From the NCBI GenBank assembly GCA_004551945.1, contig SFPN01000043.1, forward strand, positions 1-11,592: DNA of 11,592 nucleotides, written 5' to 3'. Shown here piece after piece: positions 4,477 through 11,554 of the stretch (its first letter is position 1; each line of letters begins with the position of its first letter). Below the pieces are notes generated by a model, which saw nothing but the letters and a program-made list of their open reading frames with translations, made no database searches and was not told the DNA's origin. The translations under genes were made by a program, and so were the position numbers. This DNA comes from Clostridiales bacterium (GTDB taxonomy: Bacteria; Bacillota; Clostridia; Oscillospirales; Oscillospiraceae).

Positions 4477-6476
4477 CCATCGCTTTGGCGGGGGTCCCCA
4501 ACGCGGGGAAAACCACCCTCTTTAACGCCCTCACCGGGGACAGGCAGCCGGTGGGCAACTGGCCCGGCGCCACTGTAGCCCGGCTGGAAGGGGTCTGGCG
4601 GCGGGACGCCTCTGTGCGCATCCTGGACCTGCCGGGGGTGTGCTCCCTCTCCCCTTACACCCCCGAGGAGGCCATCACCCGGCGGGTTCTCACCGGGGAG
4701 CGGCCGGACGCCATTTTGAACCTGGTGGACGGCGCCAGCCTGGAGCGGAGCCTCTACTTAACCACCCAGCTGCTGGAGCTGGGGCTGCCCATGGTGGTGG
4801 CGGTCAACCGGCTGGATCTTCTGGAAAAACGGGGACAGGCGCTGGACCTGGACCTGTTCTCCGCCCGGCTGGGGTGCCCGGCGGTGGCGATCTCCGCCGC
4901 CAGGGGAACTGGGGTCCACCAGGCGGCGGAGCTGGCCGCCCAGGCAGCTCGGACTGGTACGCCACCCAAGCCCTTTCCCCTGTTCTCCCATCGGGTGGAG
5001 CAGGCTTTATCAGACATCGGGGTGTTGGCCCACGATTATCTGCCGCAAACGGGCCGGCGTTGGTACCTGGTGAAGCTCTTTGAGGGGGACCCGCCGGTTC
5101 AGAAGGCGCTGGGAGTGGGGCTGGCTCTCCGCCAGCGGATGGACCTGGTGGTGTCTGCCTGCGAGGAGGCGGTGCACGACGACCGGGAGGAGCTCATCGC
5201 CGCCGGCCGGTACGCCTTCGCCGGACAACTGGCCCGCCGGTGCCTCACCCGGGGGCGGGAGAGCCCTTCCCTCACCGCCCGGATGGACAAGCTCCTGCTC
5301 CATCCCCTGCTGTCCCTGCCCCTGTTTCTGGGCACGGTGCTGGGGATGTTCTGGCTGGCAGTCCACTGGGTGGGGGGCTGGACAGACCAGTGGATGGCGG
5401 CCTTCTTCCAGCGGGCCTGCCTTCTTTTGTCCTACGCCCTGGGCAAGCTGGACTGCGCCCCCTGGCTGGCCAGCCTGCTCCTGGACGGGGTAGCCGCCGG
5501 GGTGGGGACGGTGCTCACCTTCCTGCCTCAGCTAGCGGTCCTCTTTCTGTGCCTGACTTTTCTGGAGGGCTGCGGCTATCTGGCCCGTGGAGCCTATCTG
5601 CTGGACAAGGCCGCCCGGCGGTTCGGCCTGTCGGGCAAATCCGTGGTGCCCTACATCCTGGCCTGCGGCTGCGGGGTCCCCGGGGTGCTGGCCTGCCGAA
5701 CCATCCACCGGGAGAGCTGCCGCCGGCTCACGGTGATCACCGCCACCTTTCTCCCCTGCGGGGCCAAGCTGCCGGTGATCGCCCTCATGGCCGGGGCACT
5801 GTTTCCCGGGGCCTGGTGGGCGGCTCCCCTGGCCTATCTGGCGGGAATCGCCGCCATCCTCCTCACCGGAACCCTTCTGGGGGGCACCCGCTGGTTTCCC
5901 CAGGGAGACACCCCCTTTCTCCTGGAGCTGCCCCCTTACCGGCTCCCCAATCTCCGGGATCTGGTCCAGGGGACGGTTCGGCGGCTGGGGGAGTTTTTGA
6001 AGAAAGCCGGTTCCCTTCTCCTGCTGGCTTCCGTTGCGGTGTGGTTTGCCGCCGGGTTTGGGTGGAGCGGCGGCTCCTTCCACTATCTGGCGGGGGAGGA
6101 CCCTTCCCGCAGCCTGCTGGCGGCTCTGGGCACCTGGCTGGCGCCCCTCTTCCGGCCCCTGGGCTGGGGGGAGTGGCAGCCGGTGGTGGCCGCCCTCATG
6201 GGGGAGCTGGCCAAGGAGAGCATTGTGGGCACCCTGGCGGTGCTCTGCCCCCAGGGTCTGCCCCTCTGCCTGCTGGACCCGGCGGGCGGGCTGTCCTTCC
6301 TGCTCTTTAACCTGCTGTGTGCCCCCTGCCTGGCCGCCCTGTCCGCCATCCGCCAGGAGCTGGACTCCCTCCGGCACTTTCTCCTGGCGGTGCTGTGGCA
6401 GACGGGCCTTGCCTGGTTCACCGGCCTGACGGTCTATCAGGCGGGCACTCTGCTGATCCGGATATCAGGCGGATAA
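4470..6476 (+). CDS. feoB: Ferrous iron transporter FeoB
   Basis: 668 residues, somewhat shorter than E. coli FeoB. The N-terminal G domain has G1 GVPNAGKT (8-15; often GNPNxGKT), NWPGATV (30-36), G3 DLPG (53-56), G4 NRLD (113-116) and a G5-like SAARG (142-146). A helical GDI-like linker precedes the membrane part, which begins near residue 275 and carries the two gate repeats; the first contains CGCGVPGVLACRTI (near 398-412) and PCGAKLPVIAL, the second GELAKESIVGTLAVL. It moves Fe(II) into the cytoplasm in a GTP-dependent way. GTG 4470 is preferred as start (GGAGG eight bases upstream); GTG 4473 is a possible alternative giving a GTGA overlap. No FeoC follows. The membrane half holds many cysteines, as is common in anaerobe FeoBs. 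Confidence 0.96.
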   Translation: MVTIALAGVPNAGKTTLFNALTGDRQPVGNWPGATVARLEGVWRRDASVRILDLPGVCSLSPYTPEEAITRRVLTGERPDAILNLVDGASLERSLYLTTQLLELGLPMVVAVNRLDLLEKRGQALDLDLFSARLGCPAVAISAARGTGVHQAAELAAQAARTGTPPKPFPLFSHRVEQALSDIGVLAHDYLPQTGRRWYLVKLFEGDPPVQKALGVGLALRQRMDLVVSACEEAVHDDREELIAAGRYAFAGQLARRCLTRGRESPSLTARMDKLLLHPLLSLPLFLGTVLGMFWLAVHWVGGWTDQWMAAFFQRACLLLSYALGKLDCAPWLASLLLDGVAAGVGTVLTFLPQLAVLFLCLTFLEGCGYLARGAYLLDKAARRFGLSGKSVVPYILACGCGVPGVLACRTIHRESCRRLTVITATFLPCGAKLPVIALMAGALFPGAWWAAPLAYLAGIAAILLTGTLLGGTRWFPQGDTPFLLELPPYRLPNLRDLVQGTVRRLGEFLKKAGSLLLLASVAVWFAAGFGWSGGSFHYLAGEDPSRSLLAALGTWLAPLFRPLGWGEWQPVVAALMGELAKESIVGTLAVLCPQGLPLCLLDPAGGLSFLLFNLLCAPCLAALSAIRQELDSLRHFLLAVLWQTGLAWFTGLTVYQAGTLLIRISGG

Positions 6477-6479
6477 AGG

Positions 6480-6523
6480 CAAACAAAGAGGACCCGGCCG
6501 ATTGGCCGGGTCCTCTTTGTTTG
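6480..6523. terminator. Bidirectional terminator between feoB and gdhA
   Basis: Perfect 20-pair inverted repeat: CAAACAAAGAGGACCCGGCC (6480-6499), loop GATT, then its complement (6504-6523). The GC-rich inner stem with T-rich outer arm (CTCTTTGTTTG) reads as an intrinsic terminator on either strand, serving the convergent feoB and gdhA genes. Confidence 0.92.
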
Positions 6524-6565
6524 TCTTCAGCGTTATCAAGACAGATTGGGAGTGACAATCTTTAA

Positions 6566-7915
6566 TTAGAAGATGCCCTGCTCCATCATAGCCTCAGCAA
6601 CCTTCTTGAAGCCAGCAATGTTAGCACCAGCAACCAGGTTGTAGCCCAGGCCATACTCTTCAGCAGCCTCAGCGGAGACCTTGTGGATGTTGATCATCAT
6701 CTTCTGCAGCTGAGCATCAACCTCTTCCTCGGTCCAGGACAGACGCTCGGAGTTCTGGGACATTTCCATAGCGGAAACGCCAACGCCGCCGGCGTTAACA
6801 GCCTTGGAAGGAGCAACGATCAGGTTGGTCTCGTTCATCAGATAAGCCAGAGCGTCGTTGGTGGTGGGCATGTTAGCAACTTCGATGTAGTACTTAGCGC
6901 CGCAGCCAGCGATCTTCTTAGCCTGCTCCAGGTTAACGTCGTTCTGCATAGCGGAGGGCATGATGATGTCAGCCTTCACGCCCCAGGGCTTCTCGCCGGG
7001 GAAGAACTTCACGCCGAACTTGTCAGCATAGTCCTGAACCTTGTTGCGGCCGGAGGAACGCATCTCCAGCAGGTAGTCAACCTTCTCCTCAGTGCAGACG
7101 CCGTCGGGATCGTAGACGTAGCCGTCGGGGCCGGACAGGGTGATGACCTTAGCGCCCAGGTGCATAGCCTTCTTGCAGATGCCCCAAGTCACGTTGCCGA
7201 AACCAGCAGCAGCGATGGTCTTGCCCTTGATGTCCTCGCCTTCGTGCTTCAGCACTTCCAGCAGATAGTACACAGCACCGTAACCGGTAGCCTCGGGACG
7301 AGCCAGGGAGCCGCCATAGGACAGGCCCTTGCCGGTCAGAACGCCGTTCTCGAAGCAGCCCTTCAGGCGGCGATACTGGCCATACAGGAAGCCGATCTCA
7401 CGGCCGCCGACGCCCATGTCACCAGCGGGAACGTCGATGTCGGGCCCGATGTAACGATACAGAGCAGTCATGAAGCTCTGGCAGAAACGCATGATCTCAG
7501 CGTCGGACTTGCCAGCGGGGTCGAAGTCAGCGCCGCCCTTGCCGCCGCCGATGGGCAGGCCGGTCAGGGAGTTCTTGAAGATCTGCTCGAAGCCCAGGAA
7601 CTTGATGATGCCGGGGTAAACGTTGGGCTGGAAGCGCAGGCCACCCTTGTAGGGGCCAATAGCGCCGTTGAACTGGCAGCGATAGCCGATGTTGGTGTGG
7701 GTCTTGCCAGCGTCGTCAGTCCAGACAACACGGAAAGTGAACATACGCTCGGGCTCGACCATACGGCCCAGCAGGTCAACCTGCTCATATTCAGGATGAG
7801 CCTCGACAACGGGGTCCAGAGAGCTCAGAACTTCTTCAACAGTCTGCACGAACTCGGGCTCGCTGCCGTGCTTCTTCTTCACAGTCTCGATAACGCTTGC
7901 GATATAAGCATTCAT
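6566..7915 (-). CDS. gdhA: NAD-type hexameric glutamate dehydrogenase
   Basis: 449 residues, the size of the Clostridium symbiosum enzyme, which it resembles throughout. It interconverts glutamate and 2-oxoglutarate plus ammonia. Substrate and catalytic residues are visible: Lys90 in GPYKGGLRF, Lys114 in FKNSLTGLP, Lys126 in PIGGGKGGADFDP and Asp166 in DVPAGDMGVGGRE. The nucleotide domain has GFGNVTWG (238-245) and SGPDGY (261-266); Phe239, Pro263 and Asp264 match the residues linked to NAD rather than NADP preference in C. symbiosum, so NAD(H) use is inferred. The ATG at 7915 has AAGGAG nine bases upstream; a longer frame to 8062 would include the promoter and is rejected. Codons are of the highly expressed kind (GCT, GTT, AAC), unlike the GCC/GTG-rich neighbours. 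It likely serves amino-acid fermentation or ammonia assimilation. Confidence 0.97.
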   Translation of the reverse strand: MNAYIASVIETVKKKHGSEPEFVQTVEEVLSSLDPVVEAHPEYEQVDLLGRMVEPERMFTFRVVWTDDAGKTHTNIGYRCQFNGAIGPYKGGLRFQPNVYPGIIKFLGFEQIFKNSLTGLPIGGGKGGADFDPAGKSDAEIMRFCQSFMTALYRYIGPDIDVPAGDMGVGGREIGFLYGQYRRLKGCFENGVLTGKGLSYGGSLARPEATGYGAVYYLLEVLKHEGEDIKGKTIAAAGFGNVTWGICKKAMHLGAKVITLSGPDGYVYDPDGVCTEEKVDYLLEMRSSGRNKVQDYADKFGVKFFPGEKPWGVKADIIMPSAMQNDVNLEQAKKIAGCGAKYYIEVANMPTTNDALAYLMNETNLIVAPSKAVNAGGVGVSAMEMSQNSERLSWTEEEVDAQLQKMMINIHKVSAEAAEEYGLGYNLVAGANIAGFKKVAEAMMEQGIF

Positions 7916-7928
7916 GATAATCTGCTCC

Positions 7929-7940
7929 TTCACATGTGAA
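7929..7940. promoter_or_regulatory. Perfect palindrome beside the gdhA ribosome site
   Basis: TTCACATGTGAA is a perfect 12-base palindrome. On the minus strand it ends in GAA, which forms the first bases of the GAAGGAG ribosome site. It could be an operator acting as a roadblock inside the leader, or chance. An RNA hairpin with so small a loop is less likely. Confidence 0.4.
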
Positions 7941-7951
7941 ATATTATTTTT

Positions 7952-7997
7952 ACCTGCACTCCTACAGGTGAAAATACAGGGTTTCCTGCAAACAGGA
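7952..7997 (-). promoter_or_regulatory. Two small hairpins in the gdhA leader
   Basis: On the minus strand, TCCTG-TTTG-CAGGA (7984-7997) and ACCTG-TAGGAGTG-CAGGT (7952-7969) form two five-pair stems sharing a GCAGG motif. They lie in the roughly 110-base leader between the proposed start of transcription and gdhA. They may affect mRNA stability or regulation. I recognise no known riboswitch here. Confidence 0.35.
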
Positions 7998-8030
7998 GAA
8001 GCAGTCTCTGCCGACCCATTTGCAACTGAA

Positions 8031-8059
8031 AGTATAACACGCTCTCCCACTAAATGCAA
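8031..8059 (-). promoter_or_regulatory. Strong sigma-A promoter of gdhA
   Basis: Minus strand: -35 TTGCAT (8054-8059), 17-base spacer, -10 TATACT (8031-8036). Four and five of six bases match consensus with ideal spacing. This gives a leader of about 110 bases and fits the highly expressed codon use of gdhA. Confidence 0.82.
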
Positions 8060-8081
8060 CAATTATTTTCAAAAATATCCT

Positions 8082-8110
8082 ACAAAATTTGCGGCATCCC
8101 ACAAATTTGC
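8082..8110. repeat. Paired ACAAATTTGC-type repeats upstream of the gdhA promoter
   Basis: ACAAAATTTGC (8082-8092) and ACAAATTTGC (8101-8110) are near-identical direct repeats about 19 bases apart, each with a palindromic AAATTT core. They sit 23-51 bases upstream of the gdhA -35 box, a normal place for an activator or an AT-rich UP-like element. A shared binding protein is only a possibility. Confidence 0.4.
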
Positions 8111-8150
8111 CTCCGCCCTTCACTTTGAAGGGGCAAAGCAGAAAACTTGC

Positions 8151-8179
8151 AAAAAGACGCCGGAATTGCACCGGCGTCT
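8151..8179 (-). terminator. Intrinsic terminator of the ECF S-component gene
   Basis: Minus strand: AGACGCCGG, loop TGCAATT, CCGGCGTCT, then a T-run (the A-run at 8151-8155 on the plus strand). It lies about 48 bases after the stop codon at 8227 and separates this transcript from gdhA. Confidence 0.9.
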
Positions 8180-8226
8180 CTGCTCAGATGAAATCTGGGA
8201 ATGTAAGCGAGTCATTTTCCTGCCGC

Positions 8227-8772
8227 TTAGCTGCGCAGGATGGTCTTTTCTGCGGCCAGGCGCAGGGGCTCAATGACGATGAGGGTAATGACAGCTGCCA
8301 CACCGATCTGCACCAGGTTGCCGGGGATGGAGGCTGCGGGAGCCACCCAGTTGCCGTAGATAATGCCCTCAGCGATATAGTACCCCACAATCTTGATGAT
8401 GCAGGCCAGAACCATGGCCAGAATGTAGCGGGGGAAGGACTTTTTCTTCTCGGTCACCATGCCGACCACCAGGCCCATGATGCCCACGATCACCAGGGTA
8501 AAGGGCGCCCACAGGGTCCAGCCGGACAGCAGGTCGAACAGGCCCATGCCAATGCCGCCGGCGATCATGCCGGTGCGCTTGCCGAACAGGATGGCGGCGA
8601 CGAACAGGGGCACGTTGCCCAGGTGGATCAGGCCGCCGGCAGCGGCGATGGGAAGTTTCACATTAACAACAGCGGTAAAGACGTATACCAGCACGATGCA
8701 GATGGCGGTAATGGCCAGCTCCTTCACGCTCATGGAAGAGCGGGAGCGGGCAGCAGCAGTTTTTTCAGACAT
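8227..8772 (-). CDS. ECF transporter S component (substrate unknown)
   Basis: 181 residues, typical of the small membrane S components of energy-coupling factor transporters. About six membrane spans are visible (near 17-36, 47-64, 68-85, 88-106, 114-135, 150-170). The segment GGLIHLGNVPLFVAAILFGK (46-65) followed by GMIAGGIGMGLFDLLSG is characteristic of the ECF riboflavin-type S family (PF07155-like), which also includes S proteins for pyridoxine and other vitamins. The S component binds the vitamin outside and works with shared EcfA/EcfA'/EcfT subunits encoded elsewhere; none is here. The start has AAAGGAG nine bases before ATG and a basic, Ser-rich N-terminal tail. I see no known vitamin riboswitch in the leader that would reveal the substrate. 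Confidence 0.88.
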   Translation of the reverse strand: MSEKTAAARSRSSMSVKELAITAICIVLVYVFTAVVNVKLPIAAAGGLIHLGNVPLFVAAILFGKRTGMIAGGIGMGLFDLLSGWTLWAPFTLVIVGIMGLVVGMVTEKKKSFPRYILAMVLACIIKIVGYYIAEGIIYGNWVAPAASIPGNLVQIGVAAVITLIVIEPLRLAAEKTILRS

Positions 8773-8806
8773 GGCTTCTCTCTCCTTTGGGTCGTTTCTT
8801 CGTTGG

Positions 8807-8827
8807 CCGGCGGTTCTCCTCCGCCGG
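8807..8827 (-). promoter_or_regulatory. GC-rich hairpin in the ECF S-component leader
   Basis: Minus strand CCGGCGG-AGGAGAA-CCGCCGG: a perfect seven-pair stem, loop of seven that contains AGGAG, a ribosome-site-like sequence. It lies 35 bases before the start codon and has no U-run, so it is not a terminator. The real ribosome site (AAAGGAG) lies downstream, free of the stem. Role unknown; no clear promoter was found for this gene. Confidence 0.45.
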
Positions 8828-8942
8828 TTGAGCTTAGGGTATCATGGATCTGGCCTTATCAACAGCGCCAACTTAAAACTTTTTAACATGCCAGTTTTTC
8901 AGGCCAGATTGTCCGCCGCCGCAGGCCAGATGGCCCCGCCGG

Positions 8943-8971
8943 TTGTCATCTGACCTGTTTTCTGGTATCAT
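8943..8971 (+). promoter_or_regulatory. Sigma-A promoter of the Orn/Lys/Arg decarboxylase gene
   Basis: TTGTCA (8943-8948), 17-base spacer, TATCAT (8966-8971). Five of six bases match consensus in each box. Transcription would begin near 8978, about 28 bases before the ATG at 9006, which rules out the longer reading frame starting at 8943. Confidence 0.78.
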
Positions 8972-9005
8972 AGCGGTACTTTGTATTGTGATTGGAGGAA
9001 CCGAT

Positions 9006-10463
9006 ATGTCTTCTGCTGATCCCCGTTCCCTGCTGGAGCGGTTACAGGATCACCACGACCAGGGCTATCTTTCCCTGCACATGCCCGGTCACAAGGAAAA
9101 TAGCGATCTGGCCCCCTACCTCCGCCGGTTGGGGGCAGATCTGGATATCACGGAGCTGCCGGAGTTTGACGACCTTCACGACCCCGAGGGCATTCTGGCC
9201 CAGAGCATGGACCGGGCAGCCGCCCTGTGGGGCAGCCGCCGGAGCTATCTCCAGGTGAACGGCTCCACCGGCGGCCTGCTGGCGGCCATCCGGGCGGCTA
9301 CCCGCCGGGGAGACCAGATTCTGGTGGCCCGGAACTGCCACAAGGCCATTTACCACGCCATTGAGCTGTGCGGTCTGGACCCGGTTTTTCTTCTGCCCCC
9401 CACGGAGGAGACCTTCGGCCTGTCCGGGTCCATCTCCCCGGAGATGGTGGCCCAGGCCCTGGAGGAGCACCCCAACATTAAACTGGTGGTCTATCCCAGC
9501 CCCACCTATGACGGGGTAATCAGCGACACGGCGGGCATCTGCGCCGCCGCCCACGCCAGGGGCGTGCCGGTGCTGGTGGACGAGGCCCACGGGGCCCACC
9601 TGGGCCTGTCCCCGGTCTTTCCCCCCTGCGCCATGGGCCAGGGCGCGGACCTGGCGGTGTCCAGCCTGCACAAAATGCTCCCCAGCCTCACCCAGACCGC
9701 GGTTCTCCACGCCAGCGGTCAGCGGGTGCCCCTGCCGGAGGTGGCCCGCCAGACGGGGATTTTCCAGTCCAGCAGCCCCTCCTACCTGCTGATGGCCTCC
9801 ATGGACGGCTGCCTCCGTCTGCTGGAGCAGGACCGGGAGGCCCTCTGCGCCGCCTGGATAAGACGGCTGAAAGACTTTGACGAGAAAGTCCAGGGACTCA
9901 AGCACCTGCGCCTGCCCGGCCACGGGGCGGAGGCTGGCGCGGAGTACCCCAACATTTTCGCTCTGGACCCAGCCAAAATCGTCATCTCCACCCGGAACAG
10001 CGCCCTCACCGGGGTGGAGCTGAAGGAGCGCCTGCGGGCGGACTACAAGATCGAGCTGGAAATGGCCCTGGACCACTACGCCGTGGCCATGACCGGCCTG
10101 GGCACCGGCGACGACATGCCCGGCCGTCTGGCCCAGGCCCTGCTGGAGCTGGACGAAAAGTTCGGCCCCGCCCAGGAGCCTGCCCCCGCCATCCAGCCGG
10201 TTCCCGAGCTGCCGCCCCGGAAGTGCTCCATTGAGCAGGCCGCCATGGCACCCGGCGGGATCGATTTCCTCTACGACAGCATGGGCAAGGTCTGCGGGGA
10301 ATACATCTGGGCCTATCCCCCGGGCATCCCCCTCATCACCCCCGGGGAGATCATCACCACACCCCTGGTGGAGAGCATCGAGACCCTCTACCGGGCGGGG
10401 GTAAAGCTCATCGGCACCCGGGGTAAGCCGCCCTTTACCACCGTGGCCCTGCGGGAGACCTGA
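9006..10463 (+). CDS. PLP-dependent Orn/Lys/Arg-family decarboxylase
   Basis: 485 residues, the length of the short Firmicutes form (SpeA/YaaO-like) without the N-terminal wing domain of E. coli CadA. Motifs in order: LHMPGHKE (24-31), DITELPEFDDLHDPEGILAQ (47-66), QVNGSTGG (83-90), VDEAHGAHLG (191-200) with Asp192 expected to contact the pyridine nitrogen, and SSLHKMLPSLTQ (219-230) with Lys223 as the likely PLP-binding residue. The C-terminal domain ends with YPPGIPLITPGE. It removes CO2 from a basic amino acid to make a polyamine or cadaverine/agmatine; the exact substrate cannot be read from sequence and no agmatine, spermidine or antiporter gene is adjacent. The start ATG 9006 has GGAGGAA about seven bases upstream. 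It stands alone as a one-gene transcript. Confidence 0.93.
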   Translation: MSSADPRSLLERLQDHHDQGYLSLHMPGHKENSDLAPYLRRLGADLDITELPEFDDLHDPEGILAQSMDRAAALWGSRRSYLQVNGSTGGLLAAIRAATRRGDQILVARNCHKAIYHAIELCGLDPVFLLPPTEETFGLSGSISPEMVAQALEEHPNIKLVVYPSPTYDGVISDTAGICAAAHARGVPVLVDEAHGAHLGLSPVFPPCAMGQGADLAVSSLHKMLPSLTQTAVLHASGQRVPLPEVARQTGIFQSSSPSYLLMASMDGCLRLLEQDREALCAAWIRRLKDFDEKVQGLKHLRLPGHGAEAGAEYPNIFALDPAKIVISTRNSALTGVELKERLRADYKIELEMALDHYAVAMTGLGTGDDMPGRLAQALLELDEKFGPAQEPAPAIQPVPELPPRKCSIEQAAMAPGGIDFLYDSMGKVCGEYIWAYPPGIPLITPGEIITTPLVESIETLYRAGVKLIGTRGKPPFTTVALRET

Positions 10464-10464
10464 T

Positions 10465-10485
10465 GGCCTGCCTTCCAGGCGGGCC
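10465..10485 (+). terminator. Possible weak terminator hairpin after the decarboxylase gene
   Basis: GGCCTGCC-TTCCA-GGCGGGCC makes an eight-pair stem with one T/G wobble, starting one base after the stop codon. The following CCCATTTCTTTC is only loosely T-rich, so termination here would be weak; the stronger site lies at 10573-10610. Confidence 0.45.
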
Positions 10486-10512
10486 CCATTTCTTTCAAGA
10501 AGTGGTCAGGTT

Positions 10513-10556
10513 CCCTTCGGGGGCAGGCGCTTCGTGAAGCGCCCGCCCCCGAAGGG
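10513..10556. repeat. Near-perfect 21-bp inverted repeat (REP-like stem)
   Basis: Left arm 10513-10533 (CCCTTCGGGGGCAGGCGCTTC) pairs with 10536-10556 with a single A/C mismatch, at 10525 and 10544, around the GT centre. It lacks a T-run, so it is not an ordinary terminator. Its length, GC content and intergenic place between convergent genes resemble dispersed palindromic elements; only one copy is seen in the window. Confidence 0.7.
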
Positions 10557-10572
10557 GCGACTTCGGCGCAGC

Positions 10573-10610
10573 AAAAAACCAGCAGAGCGAAAGGCTCTGC
10601 TGGTTTTTTT
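10573..10610. terminator. Bidirectional terminator between decarboxylase and FAH genes
   Basis: A-run 10573-10578, stem CCAGCAGAGC (10579-10588), loop GAAAG, GCTCTGCTGG (10594-10603), then seven T (10604-10610). The A-run and T-run make it functional on both strands, ending the convergent transcripts. It lies nine bases from the FAH-family stop codon. Confidence 0.95.
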
Positions 10611-10619
10611 GCGTCCTTT

Positions 10620-11480
10620 TTACTCCACCCGGTTTTCCAGAACACCGATGCCCTCGATTTCACACCGGACCAGGTCGCCGGGGTTCAAAAACTTGGGCGG
10701 GTCGAAGCCCATGCCCACCCCGGCGGGGGTGCCGGTGGCGATGATAGTCCCAGCCTTCAGGGTCATGCCCTGAGACAGCTCGTGGATCACATAGGCAATG
10801 CCGAAAATCAGCTCGTCGGTCACCGCGTCCTGCCGCAGCTCCCCGTTAATCCAGGTGCGGATGGCCTGGGCCGGGGGCTGGGCAAATTCGTCCTTGGTGA
10901 CGATGCAGGGGCCCATGGGGGTGAAGCCGTCCAGCCCCTTGCCCATGTACCACTGCTTGTGGCCCGTCTGCAAATTGCGGGCGGACACGTCGTTCACAAT
11001 GGTGTAGCCCAGCACATAGTCGAAGGCGTCTTCCTCCGCCACCTGCCAGGCGTCCTTCCCCAGGACCACCGCCAGCTCAGTTTCGTAGTCCAGGCTGTCC
11101 ACGATGTCAAAGTGGCCGGGGATGGGGTCCCCGGGGCCGGGGCAATGGGTGGCCCGCTTGGAGAAATAGACGGCGTTCCCCCGATCCCGGGTAAAGGCCT
11201 GGGCGTCAAACTGCTCCGCCTCCGCCTTGTGCTTCTGGTAGTTCATGCCCAGGCAGATGACATCCTGCATGGGCTCCGGAATGGGGGCCAGCACCCGCAC
11301 CTGGTCCAGAGACAGCTCTCCCGGGGCCGATGCCCCCTGAGCCAAAACCTGGGCCCGGTGGTCCGGGTCGTCCCGCAGCAGTTGGTTCATGGTCTCGTAG
11401 GGCAGGGGGATCAGCGTCCCTCCGGCTCCCTCCAGGCAGACCAGGGTCTTGCCCTGGTGGGTTACGGTGTACAGTTTCAT
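10620..11480 (-). CDS. Fumarylacetoacetate hydrolase (FAH)-family enzyme
   Basis: 286 residues, normal for bacterial FAH-domain proteins. An N-terminal domain (1 to about 70, MKLYTVTHQGK) precedes the catalytic FAH fold. Metal-binding acids are visible as Glu133 and Glu135 in DYETELAVVLGK and Asp164 in VNDVSARNLQ; other family signs are CLGMNYQKHKAEA (76-88), YMGKGLDGFTPMGPCI (178-193) and TGTPAGVGMG (249-258). Members hydrolyse, decarboxylate or isomerise acylpyruvate-type or 2-keto acids with Mg2+ or Mn2+; the substrate is not predictable here, as no catabolic genes adjoin. The ATG at 11480 has GGGAGGG eight bases upstream; a longer frame to 11534 would include the proposed -10 box and is rejected. 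All key metal ligands are kept, so it should be active. Confidence 0.93.
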   Translation of the reverse strand: MKLYTVTHQGKTLVCLEGAGGTLIPLPYETMNQLLRDDPDHRAQVLAQGASAPGELSLDQVRVLAPIPEPMQDVICLGMNYQKHKAEAEQFDAQAFTRDRGNAVYFSKRATHCPGPGDPIPGHFDIVDSLDYETELAVVLGKDAWQVAEEDAFDYVLGYTIVNDVSARNLQTGHKQWYMGKGLDGFTPMGPCIVTKDEFAQPPAQAIRTWINGELRQDAVTDELIFGIAYVIHELSQGMTLKAGTIIATGTPAGVGMGFDPPKFLNPGDLVRCEIEGIGVLENRVE

Positions 11481-11499
11481 TGGTGTTTCCCTCCCTTGT

Positions 11500-11505
11500 A
11501 TTATA
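11500..11505 (-). promoter_or_regulatory. Candidate -10 box for the FAH-family gene
   Basis: Minus strand TATAAT, a perfect -10 hexamer, 19 bases before the start codon. No good -35 box is found 16-18 bases upstream, so the promoter would need an activator or be weak. The implied leader is very short, just enough to hold the ribosome site. Confidence 0.45.
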
Positions 11506-11543
11506 GAGTAGTAGTTATTAGCGTCCCTCTTCAAGGACTTGTG

Positions 11544-11554
11544 CTACACTGTAG
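11544..11554. promoter_or_regulatory. Short palindrome upstream of the FAH-family gene
   Basis: CTACA-C-TGTAG is an 11-base palindrome about 39 bases upstream of the candidate -10 box. With no -35 box present, it could be an activator site. It is short enough to be chance. The remaining bases to the window end show no gene. Confidence 0.3.

Noticed and set aside
5240..6310. 356-residue frame overlapping feoB
   Set aside because: Pro/Gly/Arg-rich out-of-frame shadow, typical of GC-rich coding DNA; FeoB motifs continue unbroken in the correct frame.
7916..8062. 49-residue N-terminal extension of glutamate dehydrogenase
   Set aside because: It would include the -10 box region and leader; the protein matches its family from the ATG at 7915, which has a good ribosome site.
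8873..8886. AT palindrome TTAAAA-CT-TTTTAA in the ECF/decarboxylase divergent region
   Set aside because: Low-complexity AT sequence in an AT-rich promoter region; easily arises by chance and has no associated promoter boxes.
8943..9005. 21-residue N-terminal extension of the decarboxylase
   Set aside because: It begins in the -35 box of a good promoter; ATG 9006 has a strong ribosome site.
10388..10663. 91-residue minus-strand frame over the inverted repeats
   Set aside because: It runs through two hairpins and the terminator and overlaps both flanking genes; no domain or ribosome site supports it.
11481..11534. 18-residue N-terminal extension of the FAH-family protein
   Set aside because: It crosses the ribosome site and candidate -10 box; FAH proteins typically begin at MKLxT as from 11480.
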